This document shows, piece by piece, positions 16,569 to 24,405 of a stretch of 64,000 nucleotides of DNA (within the stretch, counting starts at the first letter, position 1; each line of letters starts with the position of its first letter). Below the pieces are notes generated by a model. The model saw only the letters and a list, made by a program, of their open reading frames with translations. It made no database searches and was not told where the DNA came from. The DNA is taken from assembly GCA_014380005.1 (NCBI GenBank), contig JACMKT010000237.1, positions 1 to 64,000 of the forward strand. The letters run 5' to 3'. Both the position numbers and the translations under genes were made by a program. The DNA is from Rhodospirillales bacterium. Its GTDB lineage: Bacteria; Pseudomonadota; Alphaproteobacteria; Rhodospirillales; Magnetospirillaceae.

Positions 16569-17383
16569 GAATTCCCCCTTTCTTTGAGCACAACCACGCC
16601 CGACCGGAAGCCCTGCGGGTTTTCGAATTTTTCCGACGGCTTGACAGTGTGCGGGCGCGCGGTGACCGGCAGGTATGCGCGCAGGCGCTTCACCTCGACC
16701 ACGTCCCCACGGCGCGTATCGGTCTGGACGAAATCGACGGCATAGCGATAGGTGCCGTTGCGTTCCGAGATACGGTCAGCACTCTCCACGACGATGGAGC
16801 GGATCAGGCCGCTCTTGATGGCGGCGTCAATTTCCTTCTTCCGCTCAGCGATGAACTGTTTCCACCAGTCTGTATCGGAATGCAGATTGGCCTCGCGCAT
16901 GCGGTCGTCCTGGGATACCGGATCTATCTCCAACAGGATGCGGACATACCTGCGGACGAAGGCCTCCATCATGATGTCGTAGCCCGGCGTCTCCTTGGTG
17001 ATCGGCAGCACCCGGACCAGCGAGGCCGGATCGACCGGCACTGCCTTGTCGTCGCGCTGCTCGATCCTGACGAGGCCCATTTGGGTCTCTTTCAGCGGCA
17101 CCAGTTGGGAAATCGCCGAGGTTAAGGAGATGATCACGGCGAATTGACCGATGCAGATCATCACGACCAGGCGGAAGATCCAGGCGAGGCGGCGGTGCGC
17201 AGCTTCAAACGCGTACGGATCGGCTTTGGTATGGGCGCTGTGATCGACCGGCTTTGATTTCTCCTCCGGAGAAACTTCAACTGTCGATTCCGGCTGTTCA
17301 GCAGGGCTGCTTTTGCCGAGAAACGGCGTTCGCCGTATCCGGAACGCTCCCTGCCCGAAGATGCGTTTGAACACCGCAAGCAT
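16565..17383 (-). CDS. virB8: VirB8 inner-membrane T4SS protein
   Basis: A 272-residue bitopic protein: a polar cytoplasmic N-terminus with an acidic/Lys stretch (VSPEEKSKPVDHSAHTKADP), one membrane helix near 70-95 (LAWIFRLVVMICIGQFAVII), and a periplasmic NTF2-like VirB8 domain including YDIMMEAFVRRYVRILLEID. VirB8 nucleates channel assembly. The start at 17383 is supported by a TGATG overlap with the virB7-like gene. The frame extends 19 residues upstream, inside that gene. The C-terminus reads VVVLKERGNS. Confidence 0.88.
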   Translation of the reverse strand: MLAVFKRIFGQGAFRIRRTPFLGKSSPAEQPESTVEVSPEEKSKPVDHSAHTKADPYAFEAAHRRLAWIFRLVVMICIGQFAVIISLTSAISQLVPLKETQMGLVRIEQRDDKAVPVDPASLVRVLPITKETPGYDIMMEAFVRRYVRILLEIDPVSQDDRMREANLHSDTDWWKQFIAERKKEIDAAIKSGLIRSIVVESADRISERNGTYRYAVDFVQTDTRRGDVVEVKRLRAYLPVTARPHTVKPSEKFENPQGFRSGVVVLKERGNS

Positions 17384-17556
17384 CAGCCCAGGTCCCAGCG
17401 ATAGAATTGAGGCTCGTAGGGCACGGTCACACAGGCGCACGGCGACTTGAGCATTTCATCCGTGCCGGAACCGTCCTTCTGAAGTTCGACATTGCTGCTG
17501 GTACCGCAGGCGGCCAGCAGCAGGGCGGCGGCGGCAATAAACGGGATCATCTTCAT
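17383..17556 (-). CDS. virB7: VirB7-like lipoprotein
   Basis: This 57-residue protein starts MKMIPFIAAAALLLAACGTS, a textbook lipoprotein signal with lipobox LAAC. The mature part contains a Cys pair (SPCACVTVPY) and an aromatic C-terminus (PQFYRWDLG). VirB7 lipoproteins anchor and stabilise VirB9, often through a disulfide. A G-rich ribosome binding site (AAGGGGGG) precedes the ATG. The position between virB6 and virB8 matches the standard VirB order. The open frame extends upstream into virB6 but the lipoprotein start is clear. Confidence 0.8.
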   Translation of the reverse strand: MKMIPFIAAAALLLAACGTSSNVELQKDGSGTDEMLKSPCACVTVPYEPQFYRWDLG

Positions 17557-17590
17557 AGTTCCCCCCTTGGCGTGAGAAATCGGCCGGGCG

Positions 17591-18667
17591 TCAGGAGCCC
17601 GGCTTGTTGATGTTTTGGAATTTGTTGACGAGATTCTGGACAGCGCCGGCCGGATCAGCCATTGCCTTCTGACCTGCAAAGAAGCCGCGGCTGATGCCGG
17701 CAAGCGCGTTACCGGCCATGGGCAGGCCATGCTTCGCGCCGGCCATGGCGGAGCCCGCGACTCCGGCGCTCAATATGCCGGCAGCGGTATTGGTAAGAGC
17801 GGTCTGCGCGATACTGTTGGCAATGGCTGTTCCCTCGGTCATGAGCGCCGTGCCCATCCAGCCGAGGAACAGGATCACCAGGAACTTCGGATTGCTCACG
17901 CTGGCGAACTGGTTGAGCGTGTCGCCGGTCATATCCTTTGGGTCGAACGTGATGCCTTTCGAAACGCCGAAGATGGTTATCGACAGCGCCGCTGTGCTGG
18001 CGAACAGCACAACTACGGCGGCCAGCAGCGTTTTGGCGCCCGACTTCGCCATGTCCCGGCCCCAGCCGAAGGCAAAGGCCATGAATAGGAACGGCCCGAA
18101 TACCCCAACCATCGTGACGCGGAAGATCGCAACCACGACCTGGCTGGAATAAACCACGACGAGCAGGAAGTACGGCACGACCAGCAGGACGGCGTAAACG
18201 TACAGGACGAAGCGATAGAGGGAGCCCGCGCTGACAATGGCCCCGGCAGCTTGGAAAACCTTGTAAACGGCTTGTTCACCGTTGGCGGCCAGCGCCACCA
18301 GTCCGGTATAGCCAGTGCTTTTTGAGGTCGTCGCCAGGGAGAAGACTGAAGAACTCGCCCCGCCCATGATGTCGAGAGACGTGCTGTAATTCCAAGCAAT
18401 GAGACTAACGCCTAGACTTCCGAGTAATACGCCGGTTATACTGACATAGATAAACTCTTCTGCGATCTTGTTCAGATCGGTCATTCTTAGTGCGAGTTTT
18501 ACGCCTGAAACGACAATCCAAAGACCAGCAAAGGAAGCGAACATTATGAGCATGGGGGTCTGGAGCGCGTCACTGAGACGGTCCACGAATTCTTGCGACA
18601 AGTCCACGTATGCTTGGAGCGGTTCGCACGTCCAACAGGTAGTGGCGAGATCGTCAGCCATTTCCAT
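17591..18667 (-). CDS. virB6: VirB6/TrbL-like polytopic inner-membrane protein
   Basis: A 358-residue protein with at least five membrane segments, among them PMLIMFASFAGLWIVVSGV, ITGVLLGSLGVSLIAW, FVLYVYAVLLVVPYFLLVVV and TLLAAVVVLFASTAALSIT. It matches the TrbL/VirB6 topology, with a large central loop and a conserved region around GVFGPFLFMAFAFGWGRDMA. VirB6 forms part of the inner-membrane channel. The C-terminus is amphipathic and Gly/Ala rich. A 324-base gap separates it from virB5, the only large gap in the operon. Confidence 0.88.
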   Translation of the reverse strand: MEMADDLATTCWTCEPLQAYVDLSQEFVDRLSDALQTPMLIMFASFAGLWIVVSGVKLALRMTDLNKIAEEFIYVSITGVLLGSLGVSLIAWNYSTSLDIMGGASSSVFSLATTSKSTGYTGLVALAANGEQAVYKVFQAAGAIVSAGSLYRFVLYVYAVLLVVPYFLLVVVYSSQVVVAIFRVTMVGVFGPFLFMAFAFGWGRDMAKSGAKTLLAAVVVLFASTAALSITIFGVSKGITFDPKDMTGDTLNQFASVSNPKFLVILFLGWMGTALMTEGTAIANSIAQTALTNTAAGILSAGVAGSAMAGAKHGLPMAGNALAGISRGFFAGQKAMADPAGAVQNLVNKFQNINKPGS

Positions 18668-18989
18668 GGCGCTCCTTGCCGCGACCCCAGAGATGGCGGT
18701 GGCCGCCGAATCGATGGCCGGATTTCAATACGGAATTCAGCAGACGCTGGCTGGACTGAAAGTAATTGGCTTTATCTTCCTCGCGCTTGTTGTCGTGTTC
18801 GCCTTTGCGAGTGGAAGCAAAAGGCCAACACAGGTGCCGAAAAAGAAAGCTGGTCCCGTTGGAGGATCGCACGCGGTAGAAGGCATGATCTTGGATGCAG
18901 ACGCCGAAAATCCTCTGGTCCGTCACGCAGCCCGCCGACTTCCACTTTGGGCCACGGACGCAGCCCGCATTTTCTCTGATCGACGTTGA
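18666..18989 (+). CDS. Possible opposite-strand single-pass membrane protein between virB5 and virB6
   Basis: The gap in the minus-strand operon contains a plus-strand frame of 107 residues. It has one clear membrane helix (GLKVIGFIFLALVVVFAFAS), a basic following segment (KRPTQVPKKKAG) and a plausible soluble tail ending ARIFSDRR. Codons are rich in first-position G, as in real genes here. There is no good ribosome binding site; ATG 18666, 18702 or 18714 could be the start. The rival minus-strand frame (18654-18995) has ATGA coupling but an implausible composition. Small membrane or entry-exclusion proteins often sit at this operon position, but the orientation is unexpected. Confidence 0.4.
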   Translation: MALLAATPEMAVAAESMAGFQYGIQQTLAGLKVIGFIFLALVVVFAFASGSKRPTQVPKKKAGPVGGSHAVEGMILDADAENPLVRHAARRLPLWATDAARIFSDRR

Positions 18990-18991
18990 GG

Positions 18992-19780
18992 TCATTTGCC
19001 GTCTTCCCCCGTCTTTGACGGTTCCTTGACGGCATCAAGGGACAAACCGGCGGCGGCCTGACCGGCGGAAGTCACCTTGAGCAGTTGAGCGAGTGTCTGG
19101 CTTTGGGAGGCCTGCGCCCGGGCCTGCAGGATTTGCGCCTGCGCCTGGACGTGCAGGCGATCCTGCACAGTGGCGGCGTTGTTAAGATTGGACTGCAGAT
19201 CATCAGCGGCTTTGTTGAGTTCGTCCGCCTGCTTCATCTGCACGTCGCTCTGTGCGAGCGCACGAACCACAGTGTCTTGGAAAAAGGCGTTGCGATTGGA
19301 TTCCGCTACGTGACGCGCCTGCGCCTGCTCGTTGAAGCCCATCTTGTTAAGTTGCTTGGCATCGACAAACAGGGAGGACTTGTAGCTGGAGGCCAGATCG
19401 CAAATCGAGCCGAGGTTCATATCTTCGAACTTGATGCCCCAGCCTGCGCCATCGGGCATCAAGCAACGCATGTCGCTTTTAATCTGCGAGGCGAACTTAT
19501 CGATGCGGGGAATGGGCAGGCTGATGTGTGTCAGTGCACCGATGGCTTCCGACGTCTCGTTCACAAATTTAGTGATGTCGGTGAGAAAGCTCAGTTGCTC
19601 CTTGAGCGTCTGAAGTTGCGCGAGTTCAGCCGCGTACTCATCTTTCATCTGCTTAAGTTGCTCAATGGCTTTGCCAACCATCGTGCCGTCGAGCACCGCC
19701 ATAGCCGCCTGCGCGGCATAAGGCGCCGTCAGCCCCAGACCGAGGGCGAGCAACGCCGTTCTTAGACGTGAGACGGCCAT
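18992..19780 (-). CDS. virB5: VirB5-like minor pilin/adhesin
   Basis: The 262-residue product has a signal peptide (ALLALGLGLTAPYAAQA) and long helical segments rich in Gln and Lys (EQLKQMKDEYAAELAQLQTL; LHVQAQAQILQARAQASQSQ), typical of VirB5/TrbJ pilus-tip proteins. Two Cys (in MRCLMPDG and SICDLASSY) may form a disulfide. The ATG lies inside the end of virB4, so the two overlap by 19 bases. VirB5 in relatives contacts the recipient cell and decorates the pilus. Confidence 0.85.
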   Translation of the reverse strand: MAVSRLRTALLALGLGLTAPYAAQAAMAVLDGTMVGKAIEQLKQMKDEYAAELAQLQTLKEQLSFLTDITKFVNETSEAIGALTHISLPIPRIDKFASQIKSDMRCLMPDGAGWGIKFEDMNLGSICDLASSYKSSLFVDAKQLNKMGFNEQAQARHVAESNRNAFFQDTVVRALAQSDVQMKQADELNKAADDLQSNLNNAATVQDRLHVQAQAQILQARAQASQSQTLAQLLKVTSAGQAAAGLSLDAVKEPSKTGEDGK

Positions 19781-22104
19781 TCATTCCCCCACTTCGCTTG
19801 TATTTCTTGGAGATCGCGCACGGCGTCAGGACCCGAGCGATAGAACCGGGTCGGCTTGCCGAGCGGGCCGAGATCGATATTGAGGATGGTGGATTCCTCG
19901 AAGCCGGTGGCGGCATCGCGCTTCACCAGCAGCACCTTGCGGCCCTCGGGGGCGCCGAAAACGAAGCCTTTTTGCTCGTCGTTTAGATTGAACGGCTCGT
20001 AGGCATCTCTGTTGCCTTGAGGGTTGGCGAAGAAGAAGAAGCTGGCGGTATTCTCAATGACGGCAGGACCAATGCCCGAGCTATGCAGCGCGCTGGGGTC
20101 CTGGAACGCCATACCGACAGCCCCCTTGAGCTTGCCGTATTCGCGATACATTTCGACGCCCAGTTTGCAGAACGACGAGTTCTGCAGCAGCTTGGCGGCT
20201 TCGTCGATGAAGGCCACGAAGCCGTCCACACGGCCCGCACGGGCCATGCGCTCCATGGCGTTGGCAATGTGGGCGACGACAGGAGCGCCGAGGTTGGGAT
20301 CGTCTAGGGCCTCGTTCATGTTGATGCCGGTCATGAACGTTTGGTCCAGCAATCCGGCAAGGCCGTCACGCGGCGCATTGAATGTGCCTGCGTAAAGACC
20401 GGCTCGTTCCTTCGGGTCGATGACCCAGCGAGAGAAAGCCTGCCGCGCGTCACTTTTGGCCGGGAACACCAACGGGAAGATTTCGTTGAAGGTTCGCGCC
20501 TCGACGGGCAACTGGAACGCTGTCTCCACGGCGTGGGACAACACATCCTCAATGCCCAACTCGTTTCCCGCCTCGCCCAGCATGGTGCGCATCAGCAGGG
20601 CCAAACGCTGGCGATTGATCAGCGTGTCGTCGCAGTCCAGGGGATTGAAGGCGAGCCGGTCAAACGACTGGTAGAGGCCGCCCATGACCTCCACCATGAA
20701 GCGGGCGCCTTCCTTGGAATCAAAAATAACGGACAAGATGCGGCTGAATTTCGCCAGGCCGGCCAGCAGATGCAGGATCAGCGTGGACTTGCCGCTTCGG
20801 GACGGCGCAATTACCAGGAAGTTGCCCAGAGCTTTAGGCGCGGGCGTGCATTGGAACTGGAAAGCGTAGGATTGTCCGCTGGAGGTTCCGAACGTCCTGA
20901 CCGGGGCGTCGCCATATTGCGAAGTGGCGAGGCCAGTGGGCGCGCTTTCGAACGGCCACAGCGAGGCGGTGTTCTCGCAAAAAAGCTTGAGCGGGCGCGG
21001 CAGCTTTTCGTGGTCGGGTGTCCGATTGTACCAGATGACCGGCGCCGCCCTGGTTTCAACGGAATAGGCGACGCGGCGGTTGCCGAGGATGCTGCAAATC
21101 TGACCGGTGATGTCCTCGATCTCGGTTTCGGTGCGACCACGCACGATCACGGCCAGTTGCGTGTTGCAGCGCTGTGTCCTGCCTTGGTTCAGGAGTTCAC
21201 TTGCGGCCAGCGCCTCCCCTCTCGCCTCATTGGAAGCGAGAGGATTATTGGCCGCGCGCTTGAGCATCAGCTGATCGAAGGTCTTGCCGATGGGCACCGC
21301 GACTTGCGAAACTTCGATCTCGCCCGGCACGTTCATGATTTCGTGCAGCAAGTGACCCGAAAGCAGATCGGGCCATGCACTTATGGCGATCACACGGTGG
21401 TGATAAGCGTTGGGCAGGTGGACAATGCAATCGCCCGTGGCCTTGTCGAATAGCGGACTGGCGGCGGGCAGATTGGCCGAGACGTTGGACGACACCGCGC
21501 GGAGGTCATCGCGCAGATCGCCGCAGACCAAGTAATTCAGAAAGCCGGTCAGGGGGCAGTCAGCTGCCGGGTCTGTTGGGCGGATCAGGTGGACGGGGCG
21601 ATAGGCGCCGAGCAGATTACGGACCTTTTCATCCGCCTCTTCCAGCGGCTGCATTGATGGCGCCTGCAGCATCATGTACCAGCGCAATTGATAGGCCTTG
21701 CGGTATAGCGCCGCTTCCGCGTCACCGATTTCCTGCAAGGCTGGAGATGGCCAGCGGGCATCCAGGTGGAGTGCCCGCAGCCGTTTGACCCCGAATTTGC
21801 GCACGATCACGCCGCGCGAAGCGCAGGCATATTCAAAATCGGCACGTCCTTCATTGAGGGCGAATTGCTCCTGTTCAGGCTTGGTGTCGTACGCCAAGCC
21901 GCCCAGGCGGTAGGACCGCATGACCGTGCCGCTTTTCAGCCGCACGGTCATGTTGTCGTGATCGACGCGGTCGAACTCCAGCTCGTCACCTTGCCAGTCG
22001 AACTGGACGGACCCGAAGACCAACCGCCGGGCCGCCGGAACCGCGAGGGCTCCGGCGGCCACAGCGGCGCTCCCCATGCCGAGTGCGAGAGGCCACATGC
22101 TCAT
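19762..22104 (-). CDS. virB4: VirB4/TrbE-like transfer ATPase
   Basis: A 780-residue AAA+ ATPase that energises pilus biogenesis. An N-terminal membrane-associated segment (LALGMGSAAVAAGALAVPAA) precedes the VirB4 N-domain. The Walker A is VIAPSRSGKSTLILHLLAG and the Walker B is DGFVAFIDEAAKLLQNS. Downstream motifs include GVEMYREYGKLKGAVGMAFQ. The start ATG 22104 overlaps the virB3 stop (ATGA). No frameshift is visible and the length is normal. Confidence 0.93.
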   Translation of the reverse strand: MSMWPLALGMGSAAVAAGALAVPAARRLVFGSVQFDWQGDELEFDRVDHDNMTVRLKSGTVMRSYRLGGLAYDTKPEQEQFALNEGRADFEYACASRGVIVRKFGVKRLRALHLDARWPSPALQEIGDAEAALYRKAYQLRWYMMLQAPSMQPLEEADEKVRNLLGAYRPVHLIRPTDPAADCPLTGFLNYLVCGDLRDDLRAVSSNVSANLPAASPLFDKATGDCIVHLPNAYHHRVIAISAWPDLLSGHLLHEIMNVPGEIEVSQVAVPIGKTFDQLMLKRAANNPLASNEARGEALAASELLNQGRTQRCNTQLAVIVRGRTETEIEDITGQICSILGNRRVAYSVETRAAPVIWYNRTPDHEKLPRPLKLFCENTASLWPFESAPTGLATSQYGDAPVRTFGTSSGQSYAFQFQCTPAPKALGNFLVIAPSRSGKSTLILHLLAGLAKFSRILSVIFDSKEGARFMVEVMGGLYQSFDRLAFNPLDCDDTLINRQRLALLMRTMLGEAGNELGIEDVLSHAVETAFQLPVEARTFNEIFPLVFPAKSDARQAFSRWVIDPKERAGLYAGTFNAPRDGLAGLLDQTFMTGINMNEALDDPNLGAPVVAHIANAMERMARAGRVDGFVAFIDEAAKLLQNSSFCKLGVEMYREYGKLKGAVGMAFQDPSALHSSGIGPAVIENTASFFFFANPQGNRDAYEPFNLNDEQKGFVFGAPEGRKVLLVKRDAATGFEESTILNIDLGPLGKPTRFYRSGPDAVRDLQEIQAKWGNEWPSHV

Positions 22105-22439
22105 GAACGGCCCCCACGGGGCGAAACAGGAGCAGCCCCGGCAAGCAGCCATCGGCGGGGAGAACCTCGCCAGAAGCGGGAGCTAGTCAGGAAGACGGAT
22201 TCGATGTGGCGGTCGATACGTCCCACGCGCCACGCTAGCACCAGCCCCCCAACCAGCGTCACGGCGAAGCCAATGAGTGCAAAGGCGATTGCTGCGGAGG
22301 CCACAAAGATGCCCACGAAGAACAGCACCACCAGCACCAGCACCGCCGCGACGATGGCCGCAATCACCATCAGGGGCGGAAGCCCGAATATGGTGTCAGG
22401 AGACTGCATGTGCGTGAGGACGACCGACCGCGCCTTCAT
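22101..22439 (-). CDS. virB3: VirB3/TrbD-like membrane protein
   Basis: The 112-residue product begins MKARSVVLTHMQSPDTIFGL, the usual VirB3 N-terminus, before two closely spaced membrane helices (LMVIAAIVAAVLVLVVLFFV and AIAFALIGFAVTLVGGLVLA). It ends in a basic tail. The ATG overlaps the virB2 stop (ATGA), which fixes the start; a longer frame upstream is the shadow of virB2. VirB3 works with VirB4 at the inner membrane. Confidence 0.85.
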   Translation of the reverse strand: MKARSVVLTHMQSPDTIFGLPPLMVIAAIVAAVLVLVVLFFVGIFVASAAIAFALIGFAVTLVGGLVLAWRVGRIDRHIESVFLTSSRFWRGSPRRWLLAGAAPVSPRGGRS

Positions 22440-22747
22440 GATGACTTCTGCATCAGTTCGATCAGCCATACGATGGCGAGCGGCCCAACTGTCACCAGAA
22501 GACCGGAAACGAAATAAATCCAGATTTTGTCGAATTCGATGCGCTGCTTGACGGCACCGATGATGCCGTAGATGACAATGCACAGGCCGATGATGCCGCC
22601 GGCCACACCGACAATGACTTTGGTCAACGACGAAACGCCTTCGTTGACGGAACTGCCCCAATCCGCATCGGCTGCCAAAGCCGGATAAGCCACCATAACA
22701 GCGGCAATAGCCGCTCCCATGGCAATGGCGCGATAAGAAGCCTTCAT
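22436..22747 (-). CDS. virB2: VirB2/TrbC-like major pilin
   Basis: The 103-residue prepilin has a long signal peptide (AIAMGAAIAAVMVAYPALAA) and two hydrophobic helices (KVIVGVAGGIIGLCIVIYGI and IYFVSGLLVTVGPLAIVWLI) separated by a short polar loop (VKQRIEFDK). This is the VirB2 pilin pattern. A G-rich ribosome binding site precedes the ATG. It lies directly after the traM-like gene. Confidence 0.88.
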   Translation of the reverse strand: MKASYRAIAMGAAIAAVMVAYPALAADADWGSSVNEGVSSLTKVIVGVAGGIIGLCIVIYGIIGAVKQRIEFDKIWIYFVSGLLVTVGPLAIVWLIELMQKSS

Positions 22748-22761
22748 GAAACGAACCCCCT

Positions 22762-23262
22762 TTAGCGGATGATGGATGTGAGGATGGAAAGGGTGAGGCC
22801 GCAGCCCGCGACCGTGAGGATGGTGAGCAGGATCATCACCAGCCGATGGCGCCGAATGGATCGGTGCAGATCGGCCATGGCGACGGCCTGGCGTTCGACC
22901 AGCGCGAACGCTTGGTCGAGACTGGCCTTGATGGTCTTGTCCTTGAGGCTGGCGAGAACCGCTTCCACGGCCTCGGCGCAGGCATTGCCGGTGGCGCCGA
23001 GCAGATTGCGGATAGCCTCGTCGTGACGAGCAAGCATGCGGTCGTAATCACGCACGAAGCCCTGATGGAGCGTCACCACCATGAGCAGCGGATCATCCTT
23101 GCCCACGGCCACACCGTGCTCACGCACCAGGGCGGCGCGGGCATCGTCCAGGCTCATGACCGGGAAGGCCGGCGGCTGGTCACCGCCGGCACCCGAAGTC
23201 GAAGCCTGACCCTCGGACAGTATTTCCCCCGTCTCCGGGTCGAAGATCGGCGTGCCGCTCAT
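22762..23262 (-). CDS. traM: TraM-like conjugal transfer protein (IncP type)
   Basis: This 166-residue protein carries REHGVAVGKDDPLLMVVTLH, closely resembling the GVVLSKDDP-type segment that I recall from RP4 TraM. A helical region and a C-terminal membrane helix follow (RLVMILLTILTVAGCGLTLS). It lies directly after the TraL-like gene (ATGA overlap), as in IncP traKLM. In RP4, TraM is a small, poorly understood transfer protein. The N-terminal 15 residues (TPIFDPETGEILSEG) are a short extension. The start was chosen by coupling; an upstream in-frame ATG at 23301 lies inside traL. Confidence 0.72.
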   Translation of the reverse strand: MSGTPIFDPETGEILSEGQASTSGAGGDQPPAFPVMSLDDARAALVREHGVAVGKDDPLLMVVTLHQGFVRDYDRMLARHDEAIRNLLGATGNACAEAVEAVLASLKDKTIKASLDQAFALVERQAVAMADLHRSIRRHRLVMILLTILTVAGCGLTLSILTSIIR

Positions 23263-23996
23263 AGCCGCGCCCGATCCATCTGAGATTGGAGGTTGCGCCA
23301 CATCATCTTGAGGCGCTGGCGTTCCATGATGGTGTAATCGGTGCTGGCCGCCGCTTCCGTGAAAGTCAGGCGCTGATTCATCAGCTTCCGCATGTCTTGG
23401 CCGAAGGTTTCCGGCTTCACCGCCGGAAGCGTCACCAACGCCTGGACGCGGCCTGCGTGGTCTTTAAACGCCTTGCTCTCTTCAAAGCTTTTGCCGGTAT
23501 CCTGATGAACTACCGGTCCGAAATACTGGTTAAGCCAGACCACCAGCGGCACGTCCGGAATGTTTTTCGCCAGACTGACGAAGCCCTGCATGGTGTCTTG
23601 CAGGCCAGGGCCGCCGGTAATGACGGTATGAATGCGGACGGAATGCCCGGCATCGGACAGCAACCGCGCTACGCTGTTTTGTAGGATGTACGAGGACAAC
23701 GGGACGAAGGAACTGGCGCCGTTGTCGATAAGGGCGATCTGGCCCCCTTTCTCCGCCTGTTCCATGATGCGTTCAATCAACTGATCGAACGCACGCGGAT
23801 TGATGTCGTCGCCGTCCATGATGTTCAGGAACTCGACGCCGATGGCCTTGTAGCCCGCGAACGTGGCGTTGACCGGATCGGTGTCGATGGCGAGCAGCGG
23901 GTTCAAGCCCCGCTCCATGTAATGCTGAGCCAGCAACGAGGCGATCAGGCTTTTGCCCACGCCCCCCTTGCCCTGAAGAATGAAATCAACCTGCAT
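23259..23996 (-). CDS. traL: TraL-like ParA-family NTPase (IncP type)
   Basis: The 245-residue protein has a deviant Walker A (LQGKGGVGKSLIASLLAQHY) and long matches to what I recall of RP4 TraL, such as AIDTDPVNATFAGYKAIGVE, LIDNGASSFVPLSSYIL and RLTFTEAAASTDYTIMERQR. In IncP plasmids TraL is encoded between TraK and TraM, exactly as here. ParA-like proteins in this position are thought to help localise transfer machinery. Upstream spacing to the traK-like stop is 18 bases. Confidence 0.88.
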   Translation of the reverse strand: MQVDFILQGKGGVGKSLIASLLAQHYMERGLNPLLAIDTDPVNATFAGYKAIGVEFLNIMDGDDINPRAFDQLIERIMEQAEKGGQIALIDNGASSFVPLSSYILQNSVARLLSDAGHSVRIHTVITGGPGLQDTMQGFVSLAKNIPDVPLVVWLNQYFGPVVHQDTGKSFEESKAFKDHAGRVQALVTLPAVKPETFGQDMRKLMNQRLTFTEAAASTDYTIMERQRLKMMWRNLQSQMDRARL

Positions 23997-24014
23997 AATT
24001 ACGCTCCCGTTGGA

Positions 24015-24362
24015 TCACCACAGTTCGCCCTCGCACGGGCTATTGTTGTGGTCGAATTTCGCCGTGATCGCGTCCTCGGGTGAGGACGCCACCGGCGGTT
24101 TCGAAACGGTCACGGTGCGGGTGGGAAACAAAACAAGCCCGCCACCGGCTTGACCGGTGGCGGGCTTGTTTTGAACAGGCTGGGGCTGAAGGAGCTTGCC
24201 GACTTGATTATAGAAGTTACGAAGAGTGACAGAGACTCTGCCCTCTCCATGCAACTCCAGCCAAATCTGGCGGACAGTGATGCCGCTCTCAAGCCGCTGA
24301 GAAATCAATGGCTTTAGGGCGATAACCTCACGCTTTGCTTGACCCCAGCGATTGGCTGACAC
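24015..24362 (-). CDS. traK: TraK-like oriT-binding protein (IncP type)
   Basis: The 115-residue product starts at a GTG (MSANRWGQAKREVIALKPLI). Its N-terminal helical region (RLESGITVRQIWLELHGEGR, then SVTLRNFYNQVGK) resembles the DNA-binding part of IncP TraK, which wraps oriT. The second half is low complexity and spans a perfect 19-bp hairpin (24130-24172) encoding KPATGQAGGGLVLF. It is the first gene of the traKLM-virB operon. The start codon is preceded by GGGGAT inside an inverted repeat, suggesting autoregulation. The TraK call rests on position, length and helix pattern. Confidence 0.7.
   Translation of the reverse strand: MSANRWGQAKREVIALKPLISQRLESGITVRQIWLELHGEGRVSVTLRNFYNQVGKLLQPQPVQNKPATGQAGGGLVLFPTRTVTVSKPPVASSPEDAITAKFDHNNSPCEGELW
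24130..24172 (-). terminator. Perfect 19-bp hairpin with T-rich flank inside traK
   Basis: The arms 24130-24148 and 24154-24172 are exact reverse complements around the loop CTTGA. On the minus strand the stem ends in CTTGTTTTG, resembling an intrinsic terminator. It lies within the coding part of the traK-like gene, upstream of the whole transfer operon, so it may attenuate transcription. Confidence 0.55.
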
Positions 24363-24367
24363 AATAT

Positions 24368-24405
24368 CCCCGCATCGTGATCGTTACGTTCACGATTCAG
24401 CGGGG
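24368..24405 (-). promoter_or_regulatory. Composite inverted repeat overlapping the traK translation start region
   Basis: CCCCGC (24368-24373) and ATCGTGA (24374-24380) pair with TCACGAT (24390-24396) and GCGGGG (24400-24405), with a 9-base loop and a 3-base bulge. The outer arm supplies the GGGGAT that would serve as the traK ribosome binding site. It could be a protein operator, an RNA hairpin hiding the start, or part of oriT. Confidence 0.5.

Noticed and set aside
15351-16745. 464-residue plus-strand frame over virB9
   Set aside because: It is antisense to the clear virB9 gene and has Arg/Gly-rich composition typical of a GC-rich shadow frame.
18654-18995. Minus-strand frame of 113 residues overlapping virB5 stop and virB6 start
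   Set aside because: The ATGA overlap is attractive, but the product is rich in Arg, His, Cys and Ser with no hydrophobic or domain pattern; the opposite strand has more coding-like codons. Kept only as an alternative.
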